64,000 nucleotides of DNA from JAPHTQ01 sp050288165 (GTDB taxonomy: Bacteria > Pseudomonadota > Gammaproteobacteria > Thiohalomonadales > Thiohalomonadaceae): assembly GCA_050288165.1 (NCBI GenBank), contig JBNKDG010000004.1:62001-126000 (forward strand). Reading direction: 5' to 3'. The position numbers and the translations under genes are program-made. Below, piece by piece: positions 10,829-18,924 of this stretch. The notes under the pieces are model-generated. The model had not been told where the DNA came from, ran no database searches, and saw only the letters and a program-made list of their open reading frames with translations. Each line of letters starts with the position of its first letter. Within the stretch, counting starts at the first letter, position 1.

Positions 10829-11151
10829 GGGCTGTTTCGCGAGGCGCATATCATACAGAAATGGCGCCCGGCGGAATAGATCTGGAGGGGGAATTGCGCA
10901 AAATCCCTCACGCTCCGGGCAAAACTAGGGATTCCTTAAGGCAAATTGAAGCAAAATCGGCCATTCTGGCGTCTCCAGATGATGATGAGTCCGCTCCTGC
11001 GGGCACCTGCGAGCGTATCCGAAAGTGGGAAATGTGTTATAAATCGTGCGGGTATACTGCGGTATACTCCTGACAAAAGGCGGTTCCCGTGGTAGTGATG
11101 GGGCGCGACCCATCCATGGTTCTGTCCATACATAATGAGGAATGCAAGGGG
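10829..11151. other. Intergenic region, EF-G2 to response regulator
   Basis: About 320 bp between divergent genes. Short open frames here (for example 10861-11073) show no family features and no ribosome-binding site. The region must contain both promoters, but I could not assign them securely. Confidence 0.5.
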
Positions 11152-11664
11152 ATGAAAGGTTTCGGCATAAGTCGGTTTTTCCAGCGTAGCCCGGTTGAGG
11201 CCCGCGAACAGATCCCTCCCTCCAGCAGCGATCTGGTGGAGGAGAAGGTTCCCGTTAGTGGAGGGCGTCTGCGTCCTAATCCCGGTACCACCGTTCTGGT
11301 GGTCGATGATTCCAAGACGATCCAGGTGGTTCTCACCCGTATGCTCAGTCAGTACGGGTATGAAACGCTGTCTGCCTATGATGGCGAACGTGCCGTGGCC
11401 CTGACCCGTGAGCACAAACCTGCCCTGGTGCTGATGGATGTGGTGATGCCGGGTATGAACGGCTTTCAGGCCACTCGGGAGATCCGCAGGGATCTCAATC
11501 CGGAGATCGCCTCGATTCCGGTGATCATCATGAGCGGTAATGCCCAGCCAACTGAAGAGTTCTGGAGTATCAAGATCAAGGCGAACGGTTTTATTGCCAA
11601 ACCATTCAGCGATGATGAACTTCTCGAGCGCATTGAAGGACAGCTCTTTAAGGTCAGCGAATAA
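11152..11664 (+). CDS. Single-domain response regulator (PilH/TsrR-like) with N-terminal extension
   Basis: 170 aa. A receiver domain fills the C-terminal two thirds: acidic pair VVDDS, phospho-acceptor Asp in LVLMDVVMPGMNG, Thr/Ser position VIIMSGN and the lysine FIAKPFSDDELL. The first 45 residues are polar and probably disordered. There is no output domain, so it should signal through protein contacts, as PilG/PilH-like or CheY-like regulators do. ATG 11152 follows GAGG at 11137-11140, and the open frame upstream looks non-coding. No kinase or pilus genes are adjacent, so the partner is unknown. Confidence 0.85.
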   Translation: MKGFGISRFFQRSPVEAREQIPPSSSDLVEEKVPVSGGRLRPNPGTTVLVVDDSKTIQVVLTRMLSQYGYETLSAYDGERAVALTREHKPALVLMDVVMPGMNGFQATREIRRDLNPEIASIPVIIMSGNAQPTEEFWSIKIKANGFIAKPFSDDELLERIEGQLFKVSE

Positions 11665-11763
11665 CCCGCCTCTTTCCCCACTCGCCTCTCTTTGTTCCTA
11701 CCGTTTCACCGCGAGGCTGCGGTAGGATGATGTCTTCATCACAGAGATAACAGGAACAGCAAC

Positions 11764-11907
11764 ATGAAAATCGGCAATATCCTTCTCGGTATCTGGTTGG
11801 TCTTGCAGGGCTTGATCGGAATCCTCAATCTCAGTTTCCGCTATGACGATCTGGTCGTCGGTTCGCTGGCGCTAATCGCGGGCATCCTGGTACTCGCACG
11901 TAAGTAA
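11764..11907 (+). CDS. Small membrane protein, 47 aa
   Basis: The frame ATG 11764 to TAA 11905 encodes 47 residues: a hydrophobic segment NILLGIWLVLQGLIGILNL, a short charged turn FRYDDLVV, a second hydrophobic stretch GSLALIAGILVL and the basic end ARK. This is two short membrane helices with a positive C-terminus. ACAGGAA about 10 nt before the ATG can serve as ribosome-binding site. It lies 14 bp ahead of rluA on the same strand. Function unknown. Confidence 0.65.
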   Translation: MKIGNILLGIWLVLQGLIGILNLSFRYDDLVVGSLALIAGILVLARK

Positions 11908-11921
11908 CCCCGGTTTTTCCT

Positions 11922-12545
11922 ATGTCTCTCTCCATCGTCTATGCAGACGAGTCCGTCGTTCTGATCGACAAGCCGAGCCTGCTCCTCAGTGTGCCCGGTC
12001 GGGGGGAGGATAAACGCGACAGTGTAGTCACCCGTTTAAACGACGAGTTTCCCGGCATTCGCGAAGTGCATCGTCTCGACTGGGAGACCTCCGGCCTGAT
12101 GTTGCTCGCCCGAGACAAAGCGTCACACAGTGAGCTGAGTCGCCAGTTTCGGGAACGTGAGGTGGATAAGCGTTATACCGCTGTGGTGTACGGTGTGCCT
12201 GCTAAGGCCGAGGGAGAGGTGGATCTGCCGCTACGCTGTGACTGGCCTAATCGTCCGCGACAGATGGTCGATTCTGAGCTGGGGAAATCCTCAAAGACCC
12301 TGTGGCGGTTGATAGAGAAAGGGGATGGGTGTAGCCGAATGGCGCTGACACCGGTTACCGGGCGTTCCCATCAACTGCGGGTACATATGCAGAGTCTGGG
12401 ACATCCGATCCTCGGGGACGGTCTGTACGCCCACGATAGTGCTCGCTCCATGGCGTCGCGATTGCTACTGCACGCTTCAGCGTTGACGTTTCGCCACCCG
12501 ATAAATGGCGGAACGATGCACTTTTCCTCTGCGGCACCGTTCTAG
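11922..12545 (+). CDS. rluA: RluA-family pseudouridine synthase
   Basis: 207 aa, one catalytic domain without an S4 domain, which fits RluA itself (about 219 aa in E. coli). The catalytic aspartate is in VHRLDWETSGLMLLARDK. The later blocks DKRYTAVVYG and TPVTGRSHQLRVHMQSLGHPILGD are the conserved motifs II and III. RluA makes pseudouridine in 23S rRNA (position 746) and some tRNAs. It ends 6 bp before the convergent coiled-coil gene. Confidence 0.92.
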   Translation: MSLSIVYADESVVLIDKPSLLLSVPGRGEDKRDSVVTRLNDEFPGIREVHRLDWETSGLMLLARDKASHSELSRQFREREVDKRYTAVVYGVPAKAEGEVDLPLRCDWPNRPRQMVDSELGKSSKTLWRLIEKGDGCSRMALTPVTGRSHQLRVHMQSLGHPILGDGLYAHDSARSMASRLLLHASALTFRHPINGGTMHFSSAAPF

Positions 12546-12551
12546 CAGACT

Positions 12552-13241
12552 TTATTTCGTCTTTACCCTGCCTAGGACGAAGTTGTTGCCGTTACGGCGT
12601 ACCAGACGGGCCTGTTGCACCAGGGTTTCGAGCAGTTTGTTGAGGTTGGTTGCCGGTTTGAATTTGGCCACCTGCAGCTTTTCCCGCAGCAGGCTTTCGC
12701 TGATATAGGAGCGGCCTTTCATAAAGGTGACCATGTGTTCCATCAGCAGGTCCAGTTCCTCATCCTTGCTCATGTTTCCTGCTGGAGCGGCCTTCTTCTC
12801 GGCGGCGGGTGGCGCAGCTTTAGGTTCTGACTTTGCTTCGGATTTTTTCTCGACAGGAGGTTCTTCTTCCGCAACCTCCTCCAGGACTGGCACTTCTTCT
12901 TCCTGTTCTTTCCGCTGTTCGACCTCTTTCTTGGCGGAGGAGGCCTCGGCCAGCGCAACCTGGCTTTCCTCGACTTCCTTAATGAGCTTTTCCAGCTCCT
13001 GGTTTAACTCATTCAGTTCTTTCTTGTGGTCGGCAATGACGCCCTGGCGCTGTGACGCCAGTTCTTCAATCTTGTCGTCGATATCCTTGAGGATCTCTTC
13101 ATAACTGATCTTCAACTGCTCACGGGTGGTCTTGAGCTCCTTGATTCGACCAAGCAGTTGTTCCTGCAAAGCCTCTTCCTGTTCCTTTTTCTTGGCCAGT
13201 TCGTAGAGTTCTTTGGCGGATAGTTCTTCAAGTTTTACCAT
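12552..13241 (-). CDS. Coiled-coil protein with C-terminal winged-helix-like segment
   Basis: 229 aa, not assignable to a named family. The N-terminus MVKLEELSAKELYELAKKKE resembles a Rho-N/SAP-like helix pair. Residues about 20-105 form a long charged coiled coil, 105-155 is a Glu/Lys/Pro/Ala-rich flexible linker, and 158-229 (KDEELDLLMEHMVTFMKGRSYISESLLREKL...VRRNGNNFVLG) looks like a small winged helix. The layout suggests a nucleic-acid-associated or structural role. It is convergent with rluA and divergent from the UPF0149 gene. The name is descriptive only. Confidence 0.7.
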   Translation of the reverse strand: MVKLEELSAKELYELAKKKEQEEALQEQLLGRIKELKTTREQLKISYEEILKDIDDKIEELASQRQGVIADHKKELNELNQELEKLIKEVEESQVALAEASSAKKEVEQRKEQEEEVPVLEEVAEEEPPVEKKSEAKSEPKAAPPAAEKKAAPAGNMSKDEELDLLMEHMVTFMKGRSYISESLLREKLQVAKFKPATNLNKLLETLVQQARLVRRNGNNFVLGRVKTK

Positions 13242-13551
13242 GGTTTATCCATTTCCTTCATCCCGAGTAACAACGACAAAACCGGTGATCGGAACCGGTA
13301 AAAAGAGTGGCGTCGGGATGGCATTTCTGGGGGGAGACGCCGCTCTGCAGCCATATGGCGGCAGATTTTACGTTAAAAAGTGTAACCGAATTGTGAAATC
13401 CGGTACGGGATTGTAACGCCAAACATCACCTAAGTCCCGGAGATGTGAAAGAAATCATCCGAACTTGGTATAACTTGCCGCCTTTGTCATAGGGAAAGTG
13501 ACAGGTGCGTGGTAAGGTGGCGCTTTTCGCCAACGCAGGTATACCTCGACC
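13242..13551. other. Intergenic region before UPF0149 gene
   Basis: 310 bp between divergent genes. It contains a small hairpin TGGCG(cttttc-type loop)CGCCA just before the UPF0149 start. In enterobacteria 6S RNA lies near this gene, but I could not find a convincing 6S secondary structure here. Confidence 0.4.
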
Positions 13552-14103
13552 ATGTCTGAACAAGCCGTTTCCCTGAGCGATGATGAACTGACCGAGCTGG
13601 ATGTTTTCCTCAATTCAGCCGCTTGCGACGAGGATACCCTCGGTATTGATGAGGCACATGGCTATCTGACGGCACTTTTGCTTTCATCGGAGGGTGATCA
13701 GCCTGCCAGCGGCTGGCAGGAGGCCATTTGGGGGCAACCACGCTTTGCGGATGACGCAGAACGAGTGCGGTTGACCGGCCTGCTGGAGAAACTGCCGGGC
13801 GATATCCTCGTTGCCCTGACGCAACGTACACCCTTCGAGCCTCTGGTAGTGGAAAGCGAGGAGGAGGGTGTCGTCTATGAGAGCTATGAGGGCTGGTGTT
13901 TTGGTTTCATGCTCGGCCTGGAGCAGCAGTGGGATGTCTGGCAGAACCAGCCGGACGAGGTACAGGAACTGATCATCCCCATTGCCCAGTTGGCCCTGCT
14001 ATGGGATGAAGATGCCGAAGAGATGGGGGAAGAGGAATACGACCAGTGGGTGGAATTGATTCCTGGGGCGGTGGCGGAGTTGTTTGCCCTGCGCCAACAT
14101 TGA
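13552..14103 (+). CDS. UPF0149 (YgfB/YecA) family protein
   Basis: 183 aa acidic protein. The pattern LDVFLNSAACDEDTLGIDEAHGYLTALLLSSEGDQPASGWQEAIWG and the C-terminal YEGWCFGFMLGLEQQWDVW are the family signature, in which the first half carries the helix pair around the GYLTAL motif. There is no SEC-C zinc tail, so it is the short YgfB form. The biochemical function is not settled: YgfB has been linked to regulation in Pseudomonas. Expected neighbours such as pepP and ubiH are absent; instead a diguanylate cyclase gene converges on it 3 bp away. Confidence 0.85.
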   Translation: MSEQAVSLSDDELTELDVFLNSAACDEDTLGIDEAHGYLTALLLSSEGDQPASGWQEAIWGQPRFADDAERVRLTGLLEKLPGDILVALTQRTPFEPLVVESEEEGVVYESYEGWCFGFMLGLEQQWDVWQNQPDEVQELIIPIAQLALLWDEDAEEMGEEEYDQWVELIPGAVAELFALRQH

Positions 14104-14106
14104 GAA

Positions 14107-15252
14107 TCAGTGAACACCCTGCTGCAGGGGCTTATCTTCACTGGCTGACGCGAGCATAAACGGCGCGGCACAGACCCGGTTTCTGCCGGTTTCTTTGGCC
14201 TGATAGACCGCCTGATCAGCGCAGGCAACCAGGCATTGGGCGTGCTCATCCGGTGCGAGTTCCCCAGGGATATGCAGCAGACAGCAGAGTCCAATGGAGA
14301 TCGTCAGGCTAAGGGGCTGCTCGCCGCCGCCAATCTCGAACTGGTGTACCGCGACACTCTGGCGAATACGTTCCGCAATTTCGTTGCCGAGTTCCTGCGG
14401 GGTATTGGGCAGCAACACCACAAACTCCTCACCGCCATAGCGGCTGAGGATATCGCTATGGCGTAGTTGCTTGCCGATCAGTTTTGCGATCTGTTGTAGC
14501 ACCCGATCCCCTGCCTGATGCCCCTGGGTGTCGTTGATCCGTTTGAAGTGATCCACGTCGAGGAACATGCAACTAAGCGGTTGCTGATGGCGTTGTACCC
14601 GGGTCGCCTCTTCGCCAAGGCGCTGATCGAAGTAGCGACGATTATTGACCTGAGTCAATGGATCAGTCAGTCCCAACTGTCTAACCCGCTGATGATTGGC
14701 GCAGTTGTCCAAGCAGATGGCGACGATGGCCGCCAGCCGCTCAAGAAATTCGGTACCGCTGCCCGGTACAAAGCGTTGCGGATCGAAGCTGCCGAGATTG
14801 AGGATCCCGACCAGCTCGCTGTTGCGCAGCATCGGCAGGCAGGCGTGGGAGCGGACCGGGTGTGGCTGCGGCGGGAAAAGATGTAGTCCCCCGTCATTAT
14901 CGGGACCGATACGTGGCAGCAGGTTGGTCGGGAAATAGGCTTGCAGCGTATCGATTTCGGTCTCCACCAGGAGGCCTGGGAAATCCTCGAGCTGTGTGCC
15001 CCCCGATTCCATCATCCGTATCAGTTCATACTCGGGGTCGAGGAGGATCAGGCTGATACAATCGAGGTGGAAGGTTTCGGGGTAGACATCCAGAACCAGA
15101 TGAAAAAGCTCGGCGACGGAAGTGGCGCTAATCAACGCCAGTTCGTACTCCTTGAAGCGTTGGAGTTTGGTCTCATTCTCCCGCGCCTGGGCGACAAAGG
15201 CCTTCAACTGCCGTCGCAGTTGTTTGTTTTCATTTTCCAGATCGTTTTCCAT
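14107..15252 (-). CDS. Diguanylate cyclase, DUF484/GAF-like sensor plus GGDEF
   Basis: 381 aa, soluble. An N-terminal coiled coil (NENKQLRRQLKAFVAQARENETKL) leads into a GAF-like DUF484 domain (about 35-185), then a GGDEF domain (about 195-360). The active site is intact: GGEEF at 273-277. The inhibitory RxxD site (RHSD, 264-267) lies five residues before it, so product feedback is expected. It should make c-di-GMP from two GTP in response to a cytoplasmic signal. This contrasts with the degenerate GGDEF at 4.7-6.1 kb. Confidence 0.92.
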   Translation of the reverse strand: MENDLENENKQLRRQLKAFVAQARENETKLQRFKEYELALISATSVAELFHLVLDVYPETFHLDCISLILLDPEYELIRMMESGGTQLEDFPGLLVETEIDTLQAYFPTNLLPRIGPDNDGGLHLFPPQPHPVRSHACLPMLRNSELVGILNLGSFDPQRFVPGSGTEFLERLAAIVAICLDNCANHQRVRQLGLTDPLTQVNNRRYFDQRLGEEATRVQRHQQPLSCMFLDVDHFKRINDTQGHQAGDRVLQQIAKLIGKQLRHSDILSRYGGEEFVVLLPNTPQELGNEIAERIRQSVAVHQFEIGGGEQPLSLTISIGLCCLLHIPGELAPDEHAQCLVACADQAVYQAKETGRNRVCAAPFMLASASEDKPLQQGVH

Positions 15253-15433
15253 TCTGGCGGACCCCCAGGGGGGATAGGAGTGACCGATTTGCAGGTTACT
15301 CTACAGAATTATGGTGAAAACGGTAATGGATGAGCGTCGCATTTTCTGCTGAAATTGATGCCGCGAGATTATTTTGTTACAACTAGGCGGGTTACCACCC
15401 CATACGATGTTTTTGTCAACACAGGTTGAATTC

Positions 15434-15895
15434 ATGACTACACCAGTAAACAAAGTGGCCGGTATCGGTCCGAAGACTGCGGAATACCTTCATGAACAGG
15501 GTATTGAGACTGCTGAAGATTTGCTCAAGGCCGACAAGGAGGTACTGATTGCTGCACCGGGTTTCAGTGAGACCAAGGCAGACAACGCCCTGGCTTCAGC
15601 AGCTGAACTCGTAGGCGGTGAGGTGAAGAAGGCCGCGCCGAAGAAAGCTGCCGCTGAAAAGCCAGCAGCGAAGAAAAAAGAGGAAGCTAAGCCGGCAGCC
15701 AAGAAAGCGGCAGCCAAAAAAACGGCGGCCAAGAAAGCAGCCAAGGCATCTTCTGACGAGGAGCAATCTGCGCAGCAGGGTAAATCCAAAAAGAGTAAGA
15801 AGGATAAGCTGAAGAAGATCCGCAAGCTCAAGCGTAAGGAAAAGAGCCGGATTAACAAAAAGCGCAAAAACAAGAAAGGTCGGAAGAAGAAGTAA
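15434..15895 (+). CDS. Helix-hairpin-helix protein with histone-H1-like Lys/Ala tail
   Basis: 153 aa. The first about 60 residues form a helix-hairpin-helix DNA-binding unit: VNKVAGIGPKTAEYLHEQGIETAEDLLKADKEVL, with the GIGPKTAEYL hairpin. The rest is a low-complexity basic tail, first AAKKAAAKKTAAKKAA-type repeats like histone H1 or AlgP, then a block of almost only Lys/Arg (KDKLKKIRKLKRKEKSRINKK). A nucleoid or nucleic-acid binding role is likely. ATG 15434 starts the HhH domain directly; the frame runs further upstream without homology. A strong terminator follows. Confidence 0.82.
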   Translation: MTTPVNKVAGIGPKTAEYLHEQGIETAEDLLKADKEVLIAAPGFSETKADNALASAAELVGGEVKKAAPKKAAAEKPAAKKKEEAKPAAKKAAAKKTAAKKAAKASSDEEQSAQQGKSKKSKKDKLKKIRKLKRKEKSRINKKRKNKKGRKKK

Positions 15896-15903
15896 GCTTC
15901 CAC

Positions 15904-15939
15904 AAAAAGAAACCCCGCCGAAGCGGGGTTTCTTTTTTT
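15904..15939. terminator. Bidirectional intrinsic terminator
   Basis: Stem AAAGAAACCCCGC / GCGGGGTTTCTTT around CGAA, with T-runs on both strands, separates the HhH gene from the convergent cold-shock gene. Confidence 0.93.
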
Positions 15940-15957
15940 CACAGCAGTGAAATATTA

Positions 15958-16161
15958 CTAGGCTGCAACGACGTTGCTTGCCTGAGGGCCTTTCGGTCCG
16001 TTCTGCACTTCGAAGGAAACCTTTTGTCCTTCGGTCAGAGTACGGAAGCCGGAACCAGAGATCGCGCTGAAGTGAACGAATACGTCCGCGCCACCATCAT
16101 CCTGAGCGATAAAACCGAAACCCTTGGCTTCGTTAAACCATTTCACAGTGCCTGTAGCCAT
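15958..16161 (-). CDS. CspA-family cold-shock protein
   Basis: 67 aa, one cold-shock OB-fold domain. RNP1 is GFGFI in NEAKGFGFIAQDD and RNP2 is DVFVHFSAI. The length and the ending PKGPQASNVVAA are typical. It binds single-stranded RNA or DNA. The aromatic RNA-contact residues (W9, F18, F20, F31, H33, F34 region) are present. A long leader of more than 200 nt precedes it, as in cold-induced csp genes, although thermoregulation cannot be read from sequence alone. Confidence 0.95.
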   Translation of the reverse strand: MATGTVKWFNEAKGFGFIAQDDGGADVFVHFSAISGSGFRTLTEGQKVSFEVQNGPKGPQASNVVAA

Positions 16162-16378
16162 AATACGTGTACCTTAAAAAAGTGATGAAATATGGGGTGT
16201 TGCGTGCAGGTCATGAAATGGGGTGTTCAAGAGGTAACGCGGAAGGTACGCCTAAAACTACCACTGCCATAAACTGCAGCTCGAATGAGTATACGACACG
16301 CATATACCCTTTGCCAGTGAATAATTTCCTTGAAAATAAAGATGTTGCAAGGGGATATGAGGGAAATATTGCGATCGA
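16162..16378. other. Intergenic region upstream of the cold-shock gene
   Basis: 217 bp between the FHA gene end and the cold-shock start, so it must carry the csp promoter and leader. It is AT-rich and contains the direct repeat ATGGGGTGTT / ATGGGGTGTT (near 16191-16201 and 16217-16226) on the plus strand. No open frame here is convincing. Confidence 0.4.
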
Positions 16379-16765
16379 TCAGCGTTTTTTATCAGTGGTG
16401 TAATAGACCCCTGGAATAATGCTCTTTTTCATTACTCGAGTCTCCGCCAGATCGGCTCCATCACGCTCGGTAAATTTAAAAAAGGTCTGGCCGATTCGGA
16501 TCATATCGTCTTCGACCAGCAGATGCTGGCTGATTTTGTCGTGGTTGACGAAAGTGCCGTTGGTGCTGTCGAGATCGCGCAGCACGTAATTGGTGTTGTC
16601 GCCACTTTCCGACTTGACCCTTTCGATAACCGCATGCTCACGGCTGGAGAGTTCGTCGTCGACACAGACGTCATTGTCTTCACTACGGCCGATACGGAAG
16701 GGGTCGCTATCCAGCGGGATCTTTACTCCCGGCACATTGTTTTTGTATTGAATCAGGGTGGCCAT
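16379..16765 (-). CDS. FHA-domain protein
   Basis: 128 aa, a single forkhead-associated domain. The signature residues are visible: IGRSEDNDVCVDDELSSREHAVIER (Gly-Arg and Ser-x-x-His) and LRDLDSTNGTFVNHDKI (Asn-Gly). It should bind phosphothreonine peptides. There is no kinase, phosphatase or secretion gene adjacent, so its partner is unknown. It lies downstream of the symporter gene on the same strand, 33 bp apart, and may be co-transcribed. Confidence 0.9.
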   Translation of the reverse strand: MATLIQYKNNVPGVKIPLDSDPFRIGRSEDNDVCVDDELSSREHAVIERVKSESGDNTNYVLRDLDSTNGTFVNHDKISQHLLVEDDMIRIGQTFFKFTERDGADLAETRVMKKSIIPGVYYTTDKKR

Positions 16766-16798
16766 CTGTTATTCCTGACGGTTGTCGTTTGTCACCGA

Positions 16799-18235
16799 TT
16801 ATATCGGCCTATTCTCTTCCATGTCATCAGCTAGCGGCTGTTCCATACCGAGTCGATTGCCAATGAAATAAATGACCAGTCCCGCAAGCATCCCTGGTGC
16901 GGTGGCGTAGATCAAACCGGGTATGAGCAGTGGCCAGAGGTAGAACACCAGTACTCCACCGAGCAACATGGCAATGGCCAGTGGCTGATTTGGTCGGCGT
17001 CCGAGGGCATAGACGGTCAGCAGTGGGGCGAAGCCGGCGCCAAGGACACCCCAGGCATCCAGTACCAGGGCGAAAACACTTTTGTCGCTGAACAGAGCGA
17101 TGGTGAGGGCCAGCAGGCTGACCACCACAGTGCCGCCCTTGGTGAGCAGATAGTGATCGGTTTTCTGCTGGCGGAAGTCACGGGTCAGCGCGGCGGAGCA
17201 GCTGAGGATCAGCGAGTCGGCGGTGGAGATGGTGGCAGCGAAGATCCCCGCCAGTACCATGCCGACCAGTACCTGGGGCAGCAGTTGTTGTGCCAGGGTC
17301 GGCAGCGCCAACTCTGCATCGAAGTTATCCACTTCGGGCAACAAGACTCTCGCGGCCAGGCCGACGCCGATAGTCATAGCGTAAAACAGGGCAAACCAAC
17401 TGTAATAGTAGAGTCGTACCCTGCCGATATCCTGTGGTTTGTCCATGGTCATGAAGCGCACCATGATGTGTGGTTGTCCGGCGACACCATAGCCGGCAAA
17501 AAACCAGCCGAGAATAAAACCGAGTCCTCCCAGCAGCACTCCGTAACCCGATTCAGGAGGTAGCAGGGCCAGATAGTTTTCATCCACCCGATCCAGCTGC
17601 TGGACGAAACCCGACAGACCACCGAGGTTGTCGACGGTGATATAGAGCATCAGGCTCATGGAGATAATCATTACGAATGACTGGGCCGCGTCGGTCCAGA
17701 TTGAGGCGCGGATGCCACCGGCAAAAGAGTAGACCAGCACGATAGCTGCGCCGATCAGCGCACCGGTGTAATTCTCCCAGCCGAATAGTACGTGTAGCGC
17801 CTTACTGCCCGCACTGAGCTGGGCGGCGGCATAGGTGCCGAGAAACAGCAGGGTGAAGATGCCGACGATAAAACGTAGAGCGGTGTAGTTGGTGTCGTGC
17901 CAGTGACTGAGCAGGCCGCCGTAGGTGTGTACGCCATGGCGTTCCGTCATTTCGCGAACAGGACGGTGAATCAGCAGTGAGGCGACAAAGTCGCCCAGCA
18001 CCCAGCCGATGGCCATCCACATCGACGAGATGCCGGTACTGTAGGTGAAACCGATCATACCGATGAACATGTAGCCGCTGTTGTTGGTGGCGACTGCGGA
18101 GAGGGCGACCAGCCACGGTTGCATGTTATGCCCGGCGAGCAGGTAGTCGATGCTGGTATGCCGACTTTGTTTCAGGGAGTAGAGGCCGATGACGACAAAA
18201 AGCCCAAGAAAGGCGAGAAAACTGGCAATAACCAT
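16799..18235 (-). CDS. Sodium:solute symporter (SSS/PutP family)
   Basis: 478 aa with about 13 membrane segments in the LeuT-like fold. Family marks include the N-terminal DYLLAGHNMQPWLVALSAVATNNSGYMFIG, the GYGVAGQPHIMVRFMTMD block matching the SSS signature (PutP: GQPHIIVRFMA), and the sodium-site region GIFAATISTADSLILSCSAALTRD. The similarity to PutP makes proline a plausible substrate, but selectivity cannot be deduced. It imports its solute with Na+ across the inner membrane. No proline catabolic gene is adjacent. Confidence 0.88.
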   Translation of the reverse strand: MVIASFLAFLGLFVVIGLYSLKQSRHTSIDYLLAGHNMQPWLVALSAVATNNSGYMFIGMIGFTYSTGISSMWMAIGWVLGDFVASLLIHRPVREMTERHGVHTYGGLLSHWHDTNYTALRFIVGIFTLLFLGTYAAAQLSAGSKALHVLFGWENYTGALIGAAIVLVYSFAGGIRASIWTDAAQSFVMIISMSLMLYITVDNLGGLSGFVQQLDRVDENYLALLPPESGYGVLLGGLGFILGWFFAGYGVAGQPHIMVRFMTMDKPQDIGRVRLYYYSWFALFYAMTIGVGLAARVLLPEVDNFDAELALPTLAQQLLPQVLVGMVLAGIFAATISTADSLILSCSAALTRDFRQQKTDHYLLTKGGTVVVSLLALTIALFSDKSVFALVLDAWGVLGAGFAPLLTVYALGRRPNQPLAIAMLLGGVLVFYLWPLLIPGLIYATAPGMLAGLVIYFIGNRLGMEQPLADDMEENRPI

Positions 18236-18298
18236 GGATCCTGTCCCGATGAGGTGTATTGCGTTTCCACCCTACAGCATGCGCCTGGGGCTTTCAAA

Positions 18299-18748
18299 TC
18301 AGTGGTCGGGATCAAGTTTTTCCTGCAGCTTGCGCAGCACCCTGGCAGCCTGTTGCAATTCCTCTTCGCTGAATTCCTGTAGCAGTGCTTCGGTCCAGTG
18401 GTCGTGTACTGCGATAAGTTGATCGCGAACTTTCCTTCCCTTTGCGGTGAAGTCGATCAGTTTGGCGCGTTTGTGTTCCGGATTTGGGAGTGTCGCCAGT
18501 AGTCCCTGTTTGACCATGATGTCGACCAGGCGCTGTACGCTCTGTCGTTGTAGACCCATACGCCGGGCGATCTGCGCGACGGTGAGGGGGCGATCCTCCA
18601 ACTGTAGTGCACCCAACACCTGCCAGCGTGCGCCGGTCAGGCCAAACTGTGTGCTGAGTTGGTCGCCGGTGGCCAGTAGTTTGCCGTTGGTTTGAAATAC
18701 GGCCTCCACAAGCTGGAGGTACTCTTCCTGTTTGCTGGTTTTGCCCAT
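18299..18748 (-). CDS. MarR-family transcriptional regulator
   Basis: 149 aa winged-helix regulator: LTGARWQVLGALQLEDRPLTVAQIARRMGLQRQSVQRLVDIMVKQGLLATLPNPEHKRAKLIDFTAKG contains the recognition helix and the wing with its conserved DxR-like turn (here EHKRAK). It is divergent from the RND adaptor and pump genes, with two inverted repeats between them. The most likely role is repression of that efflux operon and of itself, released by a small ligand. Confidence 0.9.
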   Translation of the reverse strand: MGKTSKQEEYLQLVEAVFQTNGKLLATGDQLSTQFGLTGARWQVLGALQLEDRPLTVAQIARRMGLQRQSVQRLVDIMVKQGLLATLPNPEHKRAKLIDFTAKGRKVRDQLIAVHDHWTEALLQEFSEEELQQAARVLRKLQEKLDPDH

Positions 18749-18776
18749 ATTACTCAGTTAGTTGGTGTTGATCATG

Positions 18777-18794
18777 TTGACAGGATACTGTCAA
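18777..18794. promoter_or_regulatory. Inverted repeat, candidate MarR operator
   Basis: TTGACAG-GATA-CTGTCAA: perfect 7-bp arms around a 4-bp spacer, 29 bp upstream of the marR start, on the side facing the RND operon. The size and spacing suit a MarR dimer. The role is inferred. Confidence 0.6.
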
Positions 18795-18837
18795 AAGAGG
18801 AGTATAGCCGCTTCCCTGCCGGAAGAGAACGCCAATA

Positions 18838-18855
18838 TCCCTGTATTTACAGGGA
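18838..18855. promoter_or_regulatory. Second inverted repeat in marR-RND control region
   Basis: TCCCTGTA-TT-TACAGGGA: perfect 8-bp arms with a 2-bp spacer, 70 bp before the RND adaptor start. Its sequence differs from the repeat at 18777, so a second regulator or a second mode of binding is possible. Confidence 0.55.
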
Positions 18856-18924
18856 CATTGCGGCGTATTTGCCAATCTTCCCGTGCTATTCAAATCACGC
18901 CTTGACCGATCACAGGAGTGCCGC

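Noticed and set aside
10861..11073. 70-codon open frame upstream of the response regulator
   Set aside because: No family features, no ribosome-binding site, and unusual amino-acid composition for a small protein.
13242..13551. 6S RNA gene next to the UPF0149 gene
   Set aside because: The context suggested it, but no central bubble with flanking stems could be drawn.
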